NCBI GenBank assembly: GCA_905221615.1
Contig: CAJNDT010000128.1
Location: forward strand, 100,001-164,000
Length of the DNA stretch: 64,000 nucleotides
Source of the DNA: Symbiodinium sp. CCMP2592
Taxonomy: Eukaryota; Sar; Dinophyceae; Suessiales; Symbiodiniaceae
Direction of reading: 5' to 3'
Shown piece by piece: positions 47,831 to 61,007 of the stretch. The position numbers and the translations under genes were made by a program. A model generated the notes under the pieces. The model was not told the origin of the DNA. It did not search any database and worked only from the letters and a program-made list of their open reading frames with translations. Within the stretch, counting starts at the first letter, position 1, and every line of letters starts with the position of its first letter.

Positions 47831-50800
47831 CACAGCTGCGAGGTGACCTACAAGGTGTTTGATCTGGACTGACAAGTCCAGAAAAGAGGGCTCTCGTTTC
47901 GGAGCGCTGCCTCTGAGGCGCTGGTCGGAGCCGACGAGCAAAACGGTGCCATCACCGAGGCCTCGCCGATCCAGAATTCCCCAAACTTGCAAAAACTCCC
48001 AAAAGCGACCTGCCGCCAGCGTTTCGCCGTCGGGCGCATAGGCGATCGAGTGCCTTGATTAGCAGTCTTCCTTACATTCAAAATCTGCGTGAAACTGAAG
48101 ATGGGCAAAGCGGCACGAAGGGCGGGTTGAGCAGCTGCGGTCCGCCAGTTGATGTGGCAGACTCCTGCACGGTTTCCTTTTCGTTGCTTCTCGCACTTAA
48201 CATGTGCAAACTCTCCTCCCCAACATCCGGTTGCATCTGCACTTTGCGCCCTGCCCGGAACGAATTCAGGTGACAGACGAACTGCAAGGAGCGTGTCGTC
48301 TGGGAATTACGAATGCCCCACAATTGTAACGTCTGCTGCATGTCGGCCACTCGCTAACACACGTCACCCTCCGGCAGGCCGCCAAGCAGCTGTTGGCGGC
48401 CAACCATTATAAAGGACGAACCTACACATCCGCCGAAGCGAAACTACAGATGCACTATTGCGAGCCTCGTCCTGATCTTTGCCAGATGACCTCAGCAGGC
48501 AAAAACAATAGACGAGACTGGGAATGCCAACAAAGAAGACCAGAATAGGGGCAAGGTTTTGACAAAACTAATCGGCAAGAAGCTGTTGGTTGAAGCTGCA
48601 ATTGCGGGAGGAGAATAAATTGAACATTGTTCCTTCAGTCTCCCTCCGTAGAATTTTCTGGGTACTATGTACTTCGCCCTCCTCTGCGTAAAACCTTGCA
48701 TGCCTGGTCTCATGGCTCCTGACCCACTGCATCAATAACCCCGGGCCAAGAGACAACTGCTGCATCCAATCCTCCGGATGCTAACGTCCACTCGCGGCCT
48801 GCAAGACATGGAAGGGGCGAAGGATTCACAAGCACTACCGCCACAAATTCTCTGAGGCCCCACCTGGCTTCCACGCCACGGTGCTGCAAATGTTTTCGTG
48901 GCCATTTTTTCCGCCCAGGATCTTGTCCACTCTCCTCAGGCTATCGTATGGCATGCTGGCCGCCGGCCTCTCTTCGCCAAGCCACCAGGTGTTCAAGTCG
49001 AGCAGGTGCACGGCTCCCGAATCCTACACTACATCGACAGCACATCAAACTCCCGCAGTATGGCCTCATGGAGTGAACCCCAGGCTCAGGTCCTCAGCCA
49101 CCGCCGCAAGGTGCCCGCTGGCATCGATAGCCACCTCACCGAGAAGAAGCCAACCGTACACAATCCTGGAAAAAATGCTGCAGAATCACAAAACCAACGC
49201 AGGGAGCTTTGGCTTCTCCAAAACCGACAACCCTGAGGCGCGGGAGCTGAAAGGTGTGGATCCAGCCTAAAGCTCTGTAGCAAGCCTAGAAAACCCCCAA
49301 AAAACCGGTGGCTGCTGCCCGCGAACTGAAAACTCGTTGAAAGGCGAACCCTATTGCAGAGGTGAATCCAGAAGTTAGCAAGTCTAAAGCGCTGACAGAG
49401 AAGCGGCCTTGTTCTTTACGCGAAAAACAAAGCTTCCCGAACCGAAGATGCTAAGGTCTGGGAACCCAATCTGGCAAGTCTCGGCCCTGAAAGCATTGCC
49501 GTGGATGCCAAGACCCTGATAGAGGACTGACACTGGCCCAGGACCTAAAGGAATAACTGTTGGTCTAAGAGTCTAAGAGCATGCAACAAGCGCAAAGCTC
49601 AGAATCCGGAAAGGAAAGTAGCTTCCCTCACACCCGAAACCCTGGGAGTGCCCCCCCTCCACAGAAGAGACTCGCTCTGCAAAAGCGTTCCGATCCAGCC
49701 GCATGACACACAACTGGTTGAATTTGCCAACACGGGCTCGGTTTTCCCAAGAGAGCATCCGCGGGCGGACCCTTCCCGTATCACTCGCCTGATTGATGTC
49801 ATCCTTCGCAAGCGATGTGACCTTGTCGGCAACCTGCAATCGAGAACAAGCGTTCTTCAGGGACAAGTTCGCAGCCTCGGCAGCAAACCCCACTTGTCTT
49901 TACAAGGCTGTCTCACAAGGCTCGATCTTGCAGCTTTCAGAAACTTCGGACCCCCACGCATGTGATTTCGAATCATGGCGCAAGCGTCTTTGCCTGGAGG
50001 ACGACTTTCTCGCTTCGCAGGTCGAAGCCATACACAGCTTGTCCCACGGCGGCCAACAGCAGGTGCTCCTTGTCAGAGACGGGAGACGACGGGAAGGTCT
50101 TGGTACAGACCCCGAATTGGAAAAAGGCAGCAGCGACGGTGTTTGTTGGCTGCCAACCTTTGCCCCGATCGAACCCGTGCATGGCCAACTGCACAGACAC
50201 AGGTTGATTGCAAAGCAACTCGATCCCTTCAAACTCGAGCCTTCAGAGAATCCCAATCTTAGGAACAGCCAAGGGGTGTGATGCCGATGGTCCCTCGCAG
50301 AAGAAATCGCCACACTGGAAACCTGCGATGCATGTGGACTTGAGCCATCAAAGTAAGCGTGCACAACCACCATCCCTCCGATGTTCAGCTGCATGACTTT
50401 CAAGCAAGCTTGTGCTTCAGTCAAAAGCATGTTGGTAGCAACATTAGGTTAACAAAGCAGTCCGTGTTTGCGGAAGCACTTCATGCGGAAACGCTGGTAA
50501 CAGCATGTTGGCATGCGACCAAGTGGGACATCTGATGAATGCCGACAGAGACAAGAAGAATTCACGCGCCTACTGTGCTGGAAACTTTCGTCTTGCTTGC
50601 CAGGAACAGCAGACACGAAACAGTCAGCGTGTTGAGCACCTCGCCCGGCAAGACCGCCGCTCGGACGGAGCGCCGTGATCCCTCGCAGCGCAGATCCTGC
50701 GATCACAGGGCTTCCGCGCCTCTTGAAGGCTCGGCTCCCTCTGAGGTCCGGTCCCAGAGGCGACAGGTGCTGTCAGCCCCGCCGGAAGCAAGGCGCGAGG

Positions 50801-51028
50801 CATCTGCACAGAGGCAAAGCACCGCATCCTGCAAACAGCGGCCAGCGAGGCCAGCGAGGCCAGCGGCCCAGAGTCTAAAGACGTGGACCTACCGGCTACC
50901 GTGGCTACAGCTGTGCTGTGCAATGCTGTGTGTGAGCATTCTGCAGCTGTGCGCGCCTTGTGCCCCTTCAATTGTGCTCGTCGCAGGCGCGGTGGCTGTG
51001 GCTCAGCTGCAACCGCATAGCCAGCCAT
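47831..51028 (-). CDS. WDR53: WD40-repeat protein, WDR53-like (3' end unresolved)
   Basis: A beta-propeller scaffold protein resembling WDR53. Exons: 50957-51028 (ATG at 51028, MAGYAVAAEP...LKGHK), 50738-50828, 50650-50681, 49994-50068, 49789-49833, 49093-49134, 49024 to about 48850, then after an unresolved part near 48300, 48115-48164, 48010-48053, 47911-47961, 47831-47847. Motifs in order: GHKDAVLCLCADASRLASGG with RLWD; LLLAAVGQAVYGFDLRS; KDDINQVAIDASGHLAAVAE; DSGAVHLLDL; GHENICSTVAWKPGG; LLNPPFVHSIAYAPDGETLA; RLRGHLAAV. The order and the NICS, LLNP and HSI landmarks follow WDR53 as I remember it. Resolved donors are GC (6), GA (2) and GT (1). The last propeller blade and stop lie below 47831. 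Human WDR53 has about 360 residues; roughly two thirds is recovered. Confidence 0.85.
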
Positions 51029-54000
51029 GTGCGCCGAACATTCAGTCAGGCATTGCGGCTATAGGCGATCCTGTTTGCCAGATCTGAGACCCTCTCGTCG
51101 AACGTACAAGCTCTCACACAACAACCCAGCACAATAAAGAAGCCCAACGTTCATTGCACTCTTTGCCAGTAACAAGAACCGCTCCTCTGAATATGTTTCA
51201 ATGCAAAGATCGGCCCATTTATCTACGGCGACAGCATCTTAGTGCTTACATCTTCGGTGGAGACATGTTGCTGATGCGGTTTCGCTCACACGAAAATACG
51301 AGGGGCAAGGCACGATGTGCCAAAGCAGCGAGGCCTTGAGGGAAGGAGCACAAAAGGCTGCTCTGAACCCATGACCAGAATAGGAATAGTGTATAAACAT
51401 CCGCGTGCTCTCGAGAATAGACCTGCATGTCGAATGTGTGCATTGTGCTGAGACATGTGGTAACTTGTGCTACCTACACTTGATACGCTTGGAATGCGGG
51501 CCAGGAACTGCTTCTGAGCTTCAGCTCAACAGTGCAGCACTTGCAAGTGTGACATGAGGCTGCCAAGACTAGGCCAAATTTCAACTACTTATCGCGGCAC
51601 TTGGCACTGGCAGGTGATAGCTAGCGTGTGGCGAATCTAGGCAGCAGTCGCTAGTTCACGATGGTACATGTTCGAACGAGTTGGTCACGAGCTTTGCTGG
51701 GCCTCGTGTCAAGGCTCACGGTGGACGGAGCTGCCAGATGCCTGTCAAAGACATGTCACCATGGTCTGAGGTGGTGCTAAAGGTCTACCTGGCACCCTCC
51801 ACATCAGAGAATTTCTGGGCTGGGTTGGGTGCATCAGCGCATCCGATGCGTCAAGTCTTCTTGTAGCTTTAGACAAACTAGTGTATTGTTCTCTGCTGTG
51901 TCGTAGCGACGTTTTCCGTTGCAAACTGGCATGCAACATCCGCCAATGTGCTGCGAGGAAAACCTCAATCTAGATACTTCCAGAATGGAAAGAGTGACTT
52001 GGCCTGCTGCTCCACACATGACTTTGCTTCTAAGGTTGTTGACTGAGGCCCACCCTGTGCAGCATCATCCTGTCAGAAATGTGTACCCATGTCGGTCTTT
52101 GCAAGGCCTGTCTTGGCAAGCGATGGCGCAAGTGTGCATTCGTTCGAGGATGTCGTTGACTTTTCGGATGTCGAGAGTTGTGGCCACGAACCCCAGCTGC
52201 ACCGTTGCTGGCTAGCTCGCGTGGTCGACATCGGTACAAGAAGCCTGATGCATGGAGGGTGGCCGAGCTTCTGCACAAGCAGGCGCTCGGTTGCAGTTGC
52301 GAGTGTCCCTGTAGTGAGTAACAGTAAGCCAGAATGGGCTTGCTTCCGGCAGAAGTTGGAGTCCGTCTGCATCCAAACCCGTACTCAAGGAAAGTATGTC
52401 GCGCTTTCTAATACTGACAATCAGCTCTGCTACAGGCGATTGCAACCGGCAGAAAGACCCCTCCAGCCCAACTTCCAAAGCCCATACCGTGAATCTATTT
52501 TAGGACTCGTTTGATGCAGAGGCTCCCGGCGTGAGTGCATTGGTTTCTCTTCCCATGGGATGTGACTGGATTTGTGGGTTCTGGGCAAAAGGGGTCGAAA
52601 ACGAAAATCCCGCCCGATTTTGGATGGGAGAGACATTGGGGCATCGATTTTTGTCTCAGCGGCGACCCCCTGGTGCGCTTGAACCTCAAAATTTCCCGAA
52701 GGTCATGGCGCAGTACCCCATGTCCGCACTGTCGGCTTCACTTGTCACGCGATTCACACTTCCGGCCTAGCTGCGGACCACGAAAGGCATCCGGGAGGGA
52801 CGGCCGTCCTTTGCCCTGCATCGAGCTGCTGGCTGAAAGCTTCGAAGAAGTGTGTGGCTTCAGATGTCAACCACGTTCTGTCCCGATTGCCCGAACTGCC
52901 GCTCCGCATGCCGTCGATGGGTGCCTCTGGTAGCGTTCGAACTCGGCCAGCTGGGCGCGCAGGTCCCCCAGTTGCAAGTCAACGCTGGGCATGTCTTCGA
53001 TGCCTGCTCGAATGCAAGCTTTGCCGACCATGCGGTGGCCTTCGGATCAGACAAAGTCAAGCCGCTTGCGGGCCATAGCTGGTGCCGGCGGCCATAGATC
53101 GTGAGCAACTCCTGCAAGGGACAGGGCGGCTTCTATTGCCTGCTTTCCTCAGGGCTGCACGAGACCTGGTTCAAGGTGCTCGATGATGTTTCATGAACGA
53201 TGTGAAATTGCAAAACGACTTGAGACCTCCAGGAGCACTTCGTTGGGCACCTCAAAGACACATCGAGGAACACTTGCGGACTAACGCGAGGTGCTGAATC
53301 TCTGGTCCCGCCTCTGTCTTTCGAGGCCGCTGAGCCAAGCGGTCAAGGCAACATCGGGTTGGCCGATCCAAAGGTGCCCAGCGATCCTCCGGAGGCTCGC
53401 GCCGCCCGCTCTGTGACTCGACTTAAGTTGGAGCCAAGAGGCGATATCGAGACAACCACAACTGAAGATGGGTGTCGACCTTAGGAAGAGTTTGCAGTAT
53501 GCCGCTATGTTGAAGGTCTGCAAATTCAACAAGCTATCGTTCATGTGGTCCTAACAGAACGTGCGAGAATGCATGGACAAATCTTATTTTCCACTTCTTC
53601 CCGTTGCGTTGGTGCAGAATGGTCACGAGATGCCCTCTCTAACTGGAAAGGCTTCACAGGAGAAGCGCGAACGAACTAGACCCCCTCGGCGGACTTCGAA
53701 ACCAGGAGCGCCGCAGACAGCAGCCCGAAAAGTGGGGCACTGTCGCCGAGCCCCAGCAAGCTTGGGGAGCTCAGGCCGCGCCTCCTCGAACTTTTGTCGC
53801 CCACCTGCTGCACACCCGGCACAGCCGGAGCACTTTGTGAGACTCTGCCTGAGTGTTGTTCATGCAACACGCTGTGTGCCCGCCAAGGAGCTGGCAAGGG
53901 ACCAGCAAAGACAACATTTGCAAGAGCTACCAGCCAGAACATCGATGTAAGATTGACCGACGAGCACGCAGGTCGGCAGGAAAGGCCACAGGCGGCACCC

Positions 54001-55728
54001 TCGCCAATGCGAACACCGAAGCCGGAGCCACCTCCTCGACCTGCGACTTCCGTGTCGCGTGACGAAAGCATGAGAGCGGCGGTGCCACGCCACATTTTCC
54101 ATCTTAAGTTCATGAAGCACATTTAAAGCTTCATTTTGGCATGGCCCGACTTGCCATGGTGCTGCCGAAAGCTGGCCGAAAGCAAGGAGGCTGATCAAGC
54201 GAACGACACACGCTGGCCGGGGTCGCCTGTTCTATGCAGAAAAGTCATCCGCAGTTTGCGCCGTGTATAGCAAGACGGCGTGCGAAGTGTGTAATTGCTC
54301 GTGACTCGCCGCCGCCGCTCGCCGAGCGGACCCGGGAGTTTCAGTCGATCCACGCGGAACGGTGTGCCGGAGTGCTCTGCTTTGCGATGCTCTTCTGCAA
54401 AGACTTCCCATCCCGCTCCATCACCCTTCAGAGACAAGTTGCAGAAGGTCTCGAACGATCTCTGCTGCGTAGACGCCTTTACCGACCTGAGCACAGCCAG
54501 TTGAGCTGGGAAGTGAGAAAAGTGGAGAAGTAGTCTTGAACGCGCATATGGCAAGTGATAAGTCCCGGTCCCCATGGCCATCAGCGGCTCCCAGAAGCTG
54601 CACCAGCTGTGGGAATCGCACGGGCCCTGGCAGACTTTCTGTTTACGAGCCCTGGAACCCGACCAGGAAGCGCTGACGGATGGGAACCCGAATGCCGAGG
54701 CTTCAGGCTCACCAAGGCTCAGCAAACCCTCCTAAAGCATTCCACACCAGTAGGCGAATGCTAGCACCAGGAGACAAATGCCGATCGCACCTTGATCCAC
54801 AACGATGTCTGCCACCGCGTCAGCCTTTTCAAAAAGACTTCCTGAGCAAATCGTCGTCAGCATCAGGTCTCAGAAACGAGCTGCGTGTGGCCTGAACACA
54901 CCGCCTGCACATATCTCTTCATGTAGGGCAACTGAGTTCGCCTGCCCTGGAGAATCCCTATACTTTGCCCATTGACTTGCGGAGCTTCGAAAGGCTTTGC
55001 CGTTCTCGTTGAGCACCTGCAAGAAGCCGCTGCTAACCTCGGCGCAATCCGCGGTGACCCTCAGGCCATGGTTCGAGCGGTAGAGTCGACGCCAAGGCAC
55101 GATGACCAGCCCCGCGTCTGTCACCAGAGACCTTTGCTAGACCAGAACCTCTGACACACTGAATGCAGAGCACCGTTCAGGCGGGCAGCTTCATCATCCT
55201 CAGTTCAGCGCATAGCTCTGGTCTTGCAAAGATGAGAGAGCTCCTGTGCCGTTTTTTCAAGACCTGACCACAGGTTCCTCGCGGCCTCACCTCGAGACCT
55301 CGCACCAATTCTGTCGAGAGTCTGCTGCGTGTGGCGGGGATGAAGTTTTAAAGCCACAGAGAGATGCTTGCTTGCCTTCCAGAAGCTGGTGCGCAGCCGA
55401 ACGCATGCAAAACTGCAATGATCTTGAGTGATGACCTGCCTCTCTATGGGTATATCAGGCTGCTCGCTCGGACATTACCAGGAAGTGCTGTGCATAGTCA
55501 CGCCTTGCCCCTCATGGCTTAGATCAGCTCAGTTGGCCCTGTGTTGGTTGGTTCAAAAGGCTCTGCTCAGCTCGGCTTTGCGGCGATCTAAGCCTCTTGG
55601 AAACTGCGTCAGGTTGGACGACGAAATCACGTGGGATACGACTGTCGCCACACGTAATGTCCAGCTTCCTTCACCCATCTGGAAGCCTCTTCGCCCAGCC
55701 ACGCATAGAGCTCTGCAGCATGGGCACG
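51029..55728. other. Upstream region of the WD40 gene and weak exons
   Basis: 51029-51900 shows nothing. The minus strand at 52080-52185 (TTLDIRKVNDILERMH) is coding-like but isolated. Plus 54300-54530 has a 70-codon frame of good composition ending in a stop; minus 54430-54500 also looks coding, so its strand is uncertain. No family was recognised. Confidence 0.35.
52900..53160 (-). CDS. Candidate helical exons, product unknown
   Basis: The minus strand carries AIEAALSLAG near 53125-53150 and IEDMPSVDLQLGDLRAQLAE near 52940-53005, the latter followed by a possible AG|GC donor. Composition and heptad-like Leu spacing suggest a helical or coiled-coil protein. Joins between the segments are not resolved. 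Confidence 0.35.
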
Positions 55729-56045
55729 GCTGGCAGGTCCATAAGCATCACTGCCTTGCGACAGCGCCAGGCGTAACGGAAGTCGGCACCGGCTCCGGGG
55801 CTTCTTTCGCCCAAGCGGAGAAAAACTCACAAGTACTTGCTCAACTTCAAAATTGTAGCGAGGCACAGCTGTGGAATCCATTCTTCCAAAGGTCCAGTGC
55901 CACTGATACAGCCTGTCCACTTCGCAGCACAATGTCTGCCAATCAGGGGCTTGTGCAAAGAAATGCCTTCGCGCTAAGCTCCTCCGGCGTCGCATCTCCG
56001 GCCACAATGCCGGCACGATTGATGAAGTTCACTGAGCCAAAACGC
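55627..56045 (-). CDS. Unrecognised gene, 3' exons
   Basis: Exons 55967-56045 (RFGSVNFINRAGIVAGDATP then EELSAK), 55837-55935 (TLCCEVDRLYQWHWTFGRM and on) and 55729 down to a TGA at 55627-55629 (RAHAAELYAWLGEEASRWVK). The first two are separated by a 31-nt GC-AG intron and join in frame. The second-to-third join works best with a GC donor after 55841 (GTT GA, then C CGT), or alternatively the GT at 55836. Good codon composition runs throughout. A possible upstream exon lies at 56270-56345 (DSAPFIVVASELDS with a GTAAAC donor). The family is unknown. It is probably a C-terminal part, given the stop. Confidence 0.5.
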
Positions 56046-56968
56046 CTGGCAGGGAAGTATCGTCGTCTGCAAAAGTGAGGCAGCTCATGTAATGTTCCAC
56101 GAAGGCCTCCACAAACCGAGACTGAGCACATACTCGCGGACCACTGCGCACTTCTGCTGCCGCGACGTGCTCGAGTGCCATTCTGGGGTTGGGCGATCCG
56201 CATCCGATTGGAGCACGGGCTGTTAATTTCGATAGTTTGAGGGAGGATTGCTTTCTGTCGACAGTTCGTTCCCGTTTCTAGTGCGCAGGGTTTACCGGAA
56301 TCTAGCTCGGAGGCAACAACGATGAAAGGTGCACTGTCTTTTCTGGCATCACTCAAAACCGTCGATCAAAGACATGGCACAGGAACCAGCAAGGGAGATG
56401 TGTTTAGAGCCCGTGCTTGACATCAGATGAGTGTCTGTCATCCAAGGGCAGCAGAAGCCGACGAATGAGCATGCTGGTGCGGTCGTGCTCCTGAGTTGCT
56501 GCGACTCTTTCGGCAAGTTCCAAACCGAAGTAACACCCTGTTCTTCGAACCCTCACGGCCTATTGGCTGGTTGTCCCATTAACGAATCCGAGAGTCCTTC
56601 TTGACGTTCCTGCCAGCACTGGGGGTTTCCACACTTCCACGCGTCTTATGTGATTCGATTTCTGAGCTTCTGCCGGGAACATCTTCAAGAAGCAACATGA
56701 ACTGGACGAACTTCGGAACTGAGACGGATCGACAGGCCGGGGCCTGACGCGAAGGTGTCTCAGTACCCTGTCGTCCGTCCAGGGATACGGCTGCGAAGAC
56801 TCCTTGCATGTGCCGCTCGACTTTCGGAAAACTGCCAACCCCACATTTCGGACATGAAGACATGCAAATGATCTCCAATGGCAATATTTTCACCCTGACC
56901 TTTTTGATCTGGAGTTCCACAGTGGTTCAACAGCATAGCGGCATCAACTTCGGGTGGTGGGGGTCAAC

Positions 56969-57067
56969 CTTGTGCATGCAGCACAATGCAAACCATGAGT
57001 TGCGCACAAGTCTGTTCAAGTGCTGGAAAGTTTTTGTGGCATCGCATTGCTCCAGAAGCTTTTGAAA
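56969..57067 (-). CDS. Candidate 99-nt exon, product unknown
   Basis: A minus-strand exon of 33 codons bordered by CAG at 57069-57068 and AAG|GT at 56968-56967. It encodes FQKLLEQCDATKTFQHLNRL and onward to CCMHK. Phase 0 at both ends and good composition support it. It may be an upstream exon of the gene at 55.6-56.0 kb. A zinc-ribbon-like CPKCG segment (ATG at 56863) lies between them in another frame. Confidence 0.4.
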
Positions 57068-58031
57068 CTGGGCAGCCACAAAGTTTCCATAGACGTTGTA
57101 TGCGCTGCTGAGTGTGCCGTGCCGAGAAGAGAACATCATATTACCATCGTACCCAGTGTCACGCCCAGCACGAGTCAGTCGACATCTCTAAACTTGTGCC
57201 GGCAGGTTGTGTTGATTCTTCCATAATCCTGTTCCAACATGCCAAACTCGGTGCAAATGAAGAGGTGGCTTTGTTTAACCCCTCATTATCCTTGCCATGC
57301 CTTTGCAGCTTGCGTGCAATCGGGTCGGCCACTTATGTGTGTGTTACAAGCGCTGACCTGCACCAAGGGTAACTACAGTACCGTGCATTCACCCTTTTTC
57401 GTGCACGTTCGTTTAGTGCTTGACTGCACTTACCTCTCGCTGTTACGGTTCTGCGCAGTAGCCAAGCGATGAAGCATGCGGCTTGGCACCATGAAGAGGT
57501 CGGTTTGCTATGCGTCGGCTCGCGCATGCCGCACCGAGGAGCTGCAAGTAACTGCCCCGCCCCCCGCCGACTGCTTAAGGAACCCTCGTGAACGAAAACT
57601 GGAAATTCCGTCAACAAAGGTCGAATCATGGACTCTTCAGTATGTGTTGATACGCCCTTGCTAACACTTCTTTGGGGGGAAGGGTTTACTAAATAAAGCT
57701 GCAACAAGTGGAACAAATAGAGAGTTCTGCTGGCTGTCTTCCCGCCACACACAGTCAGCTTGAGATTTTGGCTGGAACTTTCCGAACCTACTCTACCGCT
57801 CAGGCTTCTGTTCAAAACAAACCTGTGGGCTTAGCGTCATCCAAGAGTCGCGTCTCAGTCGAATGCGCTCTCGTTCTCGCATGAAGAGGAAGAAGCCTTA
57901 GAAAGCGAAAGTCGAAAGTGGCATTCGTGAAGCAGGCAGAACATGCCTGAAAGCAGCAACCATGGCCGTAAGAAGTCGTAGCCTTGTGCCGTCATGGAAC
58001 CGTCCACGGTGGCAGGAAAGCCGAAGTCAAC

Positions 58032-58514
58032 CTGGAGTGCCTTGAGGCTCAGGGCTTCTGCGAGCTTCCGCAGCCTCCGAAGTTCTTCCAAGTTCTCTTC
58101 GCTGAGGTTGGGTCTGGGCCAGGCTGTGGGACATCTCCCTTCTGTGCCACCTCCAGTCAATGCAGCTGGTTTCTGATCTTTCGCCACGGGTCATCGGCCT
58201 CTTCAGGCTCGGGAGCCTTGCTTCCCTTGGCAACCTGCACCACGAGCAAAGACAATCCAGTTTCCATGGCAAAAAGATCGAGGTCCCGACGACAGATGTT
58301 GCTTCTGGCCCCTCCTGCAATCAAGTGCCAACTAGAGGTGTAGGACTTCACCCCAAGACACATGGAACTGGTCCAAACGACGGAAGTCTCTGAAGAGCTT
58401 ACACTCCAACCGTGAGTGGAAAGGGTGTGTAGCATTCTGATCGGACTACAGTTGCATCCACACCTTGTCCTTCTTGTCTTTGTCCTTCTTGTCCTTGTGC
58501 TTCTCTTTGCGCTC
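58032..58514 (-). CDS. Lys/Glu-rich helical protein, three exons (partial)
   Basis: Exons 58464-58514 (ERKEKHKDKKDKDKKDK), 58164-58234 (VAKGSKAPEPEEADDPWRKI and RNQ) and 58032-58101 (EENLEELRRLRKLAEALSLK and ALQ). Borders are CAG|G acceptor with AG|GT donor; CAG|G with a GC donor; and CAG|C with AG|GT. A split Leu codon (CT|C) joins exons two and three across a 62-nt GC-AG intron. The order is a basic low-complexity tract, an acidic linker, then a Leu-rich amphipathic helix; a nuclear or RNA-associated role would be a guess. The family is not recognised and both ends are unresolved. Confidence 0.55.
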
Positions 58515-61007
58515 CTGCGAGATTTCCGGCCCTGCTGGCGACCGGCACCAGACCCCTGCGAGACCCTGCAAAAGTCACACTCCGAGCCTTGGGCAACTCC
58601 GAACGTCACTGCCACATGACACAGCCCTTCCATCCCACACTTCAATCCCAGCCCGTGATACAACTCAGTACCAAACCATGAGCACACTTCTCTCGCGAAT
58701 GAAGGACAAGCGACTGGGAGTAAGCACAGCTCGTTTCTGCGAACGCAGCAAATCTCAGCATGCAGAAATTCTTGCCGTCGACTTTCACTGGTGCAACACA
58801 GGGCAGTGCTGCTGGGATGATGTTTTTACAAGCAGCAGGATAACGCGCAGAAATACCGCAGGAGTCATCTGCAGTCATGATGGAGCTCTGGTCGATGATG
58901 TAGTCCTGCTGATCTGCTGGCAACAATGTGGGTACATCGATGGCTCTCAGCTTGTGGAGAGCTGCGCGACTTCGCTGCCACTGCTGGGCACGAAGACAGA
59001 AGTCCAGGCAAACATGTTCAAGCGTATCCGCAGCTCACCGTCGAGCAGGACAATAACCCGGTTACTTGTCTCACAAACAAAACCATACACTGATGCTTCA
59101 ATGGGTTGTACTCGTCTGCACACTTGACATCTCGGGTTCGTCCAGACGTTCGTAGCACGGCTGCTTGCAAGTGAGACATGACAGCTTAAACAATCCGTGG
59201 AATCTTGGCGCACTCCTGTTAAACAGTCTCGCGCTCATGTCGAAAGCAGCATACCATAGGCTTGGTTTGCAGTCTCCACATTCCGGCCCCATGCTGCTGC
59301 ACTAATACCCTGGAGTAATTCTGAGTGTTGTGGTTGGTGGTTTTTCCTGACAGTACAAAGACTGCACACCTCCTGCATAGCCTGCCAACTGCAAGTCAGG
59401 ACAGGACCCCTCCCTTCTCACATAATGCGAACATTCGAGATGACGATCTTAGCACATGTATGCAGCTCTGCGCAGCTTACCAACGCAGGACCTGAAGGTG
59501 CGTGAGGCACGCTGCGCCTTCGTTACTGTGTTGCAAGCTTTTCTCGAACACGAACACGCTGGAACACTTTCCGGTCACGAGGCATGCTTTTTGTCGCCAG
59601 ATTACATCGAAGGATGTGGTATTATCCTGCGAGGGGTTTCTAATATGTAGTACCTTCATTGTGGCTATTCCCTTTTGAGCTCTTTGCTGGATTGCGGGCT
59701 CTTCTTCTTGAAGGATCTAGCATTCGGCTTGAATAACTGATTCACATGTTTCCCGTTGGGAATCTTCGGGAATGTGGCACCATTGAAGGGAATTTGGAAC
59801 CAAACAGCCGTAGCGGGTGAACTATGAAGAACCATTTGCCTAAGCACCAACCACTAACAGCATCGAAATCCCGTGTAGAACTGTGACGCAAACGTGTCCT
59901 ACGTAACGACCAGGTTTCCTTGCTGGTGTGTTCCTGGGTCCCGCACAGAACCGTCGGAGCTGCCGAAGGCGGCAGTCCTCCATGCACTCCACTCCACTCG
60001 CGTGCCACCATGCATCATGCACATGCCTATGCCCCTCAGGTACCCCAATGACGCACCAATGAGGCTTGTTCTCAAGCTCAGCTTGGACCGACTGATCACT
60101 GATCCTATCCACACAGGCCTTCCGTCTGAACTGACCGAGGCAGAGTAGAAGGCACGGCTGTAGCCTTCCAGGGAGCTGAGAATCCTGAGCAACAGCAGCT
60201 CTGCGCGTGCCACATTTTGGTTGGCTGCTGCCCAAGTCCAAGTGACCGCAACGGACCCCCGTTCTTTGGCCGTTCGAAGATCCGCGCCTGACGCACCCGA
60301 TGTCGGCTTCATTCTCTCAGGTCGTGCGCAGAATCATTGCACGAGCGGCTATGCCGTTAGATGCACATCTCGCAACCTGAAATCTACAATGCTGCACTCT
60401 GCCAAATTAGCAGGTGGCATTGCAGCTTTGCTTACCGGCACGGACCACCGAGTGGGAAAACTCTCCAGTCAGTGTCGTGCGCGTTCCATCAAGTCACCAG
60501 GACTTGGCACGGCCTGATTCTCCTTCTCACCGGCAGCTGCAATTGTTGTGTTGTCAAAGCTATCCCACCTTAGCAAAGCTCCAGCATCGACATGTCTACT
60601 GCACGGAAGCCCCCCTCATCTCGCAAGTTTTGGCCATGCCATGGAAATCTCCAAAGGCAACTGGTGCCTGGAGGCCTACAGAGGGTTTAGGCTTCGGACC
60701 CAGCTTGGAAGACCATGCACGACGGCTGGGCAGCCTCAGTGCTGATCTTTTCCGAGCACTCAAGCGACTGGCAAAGACAAGAACTGGTCTCAGCAGGCCT
60801 TGTCCGAGGCCTCGCCAGACCTTCCGCGCCAGGCAAGAACAGATTCAACTGGCCAGGTACACGAAGGTGTACTGCCTTCTGCTTCTAGAACCATGGGGTG
60901 TGCTACCCTGCTCGCCAAACCGGACCGTGACCCATGCTCGAGGACCCTTTTCGCAGCTGTGGCGCAGACCACTGGTATGTTTGCACTGCAGTCATGGTGA
61001 GCCCAGC

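Noticed and set aside
53794..54126. Plus-strand GAGKGPAKTT, resembling a Walker A motif
   Set aside because: It lacks the GKS/GKT core spacing, overlaps an equally open minus frame and has no NTPase context.
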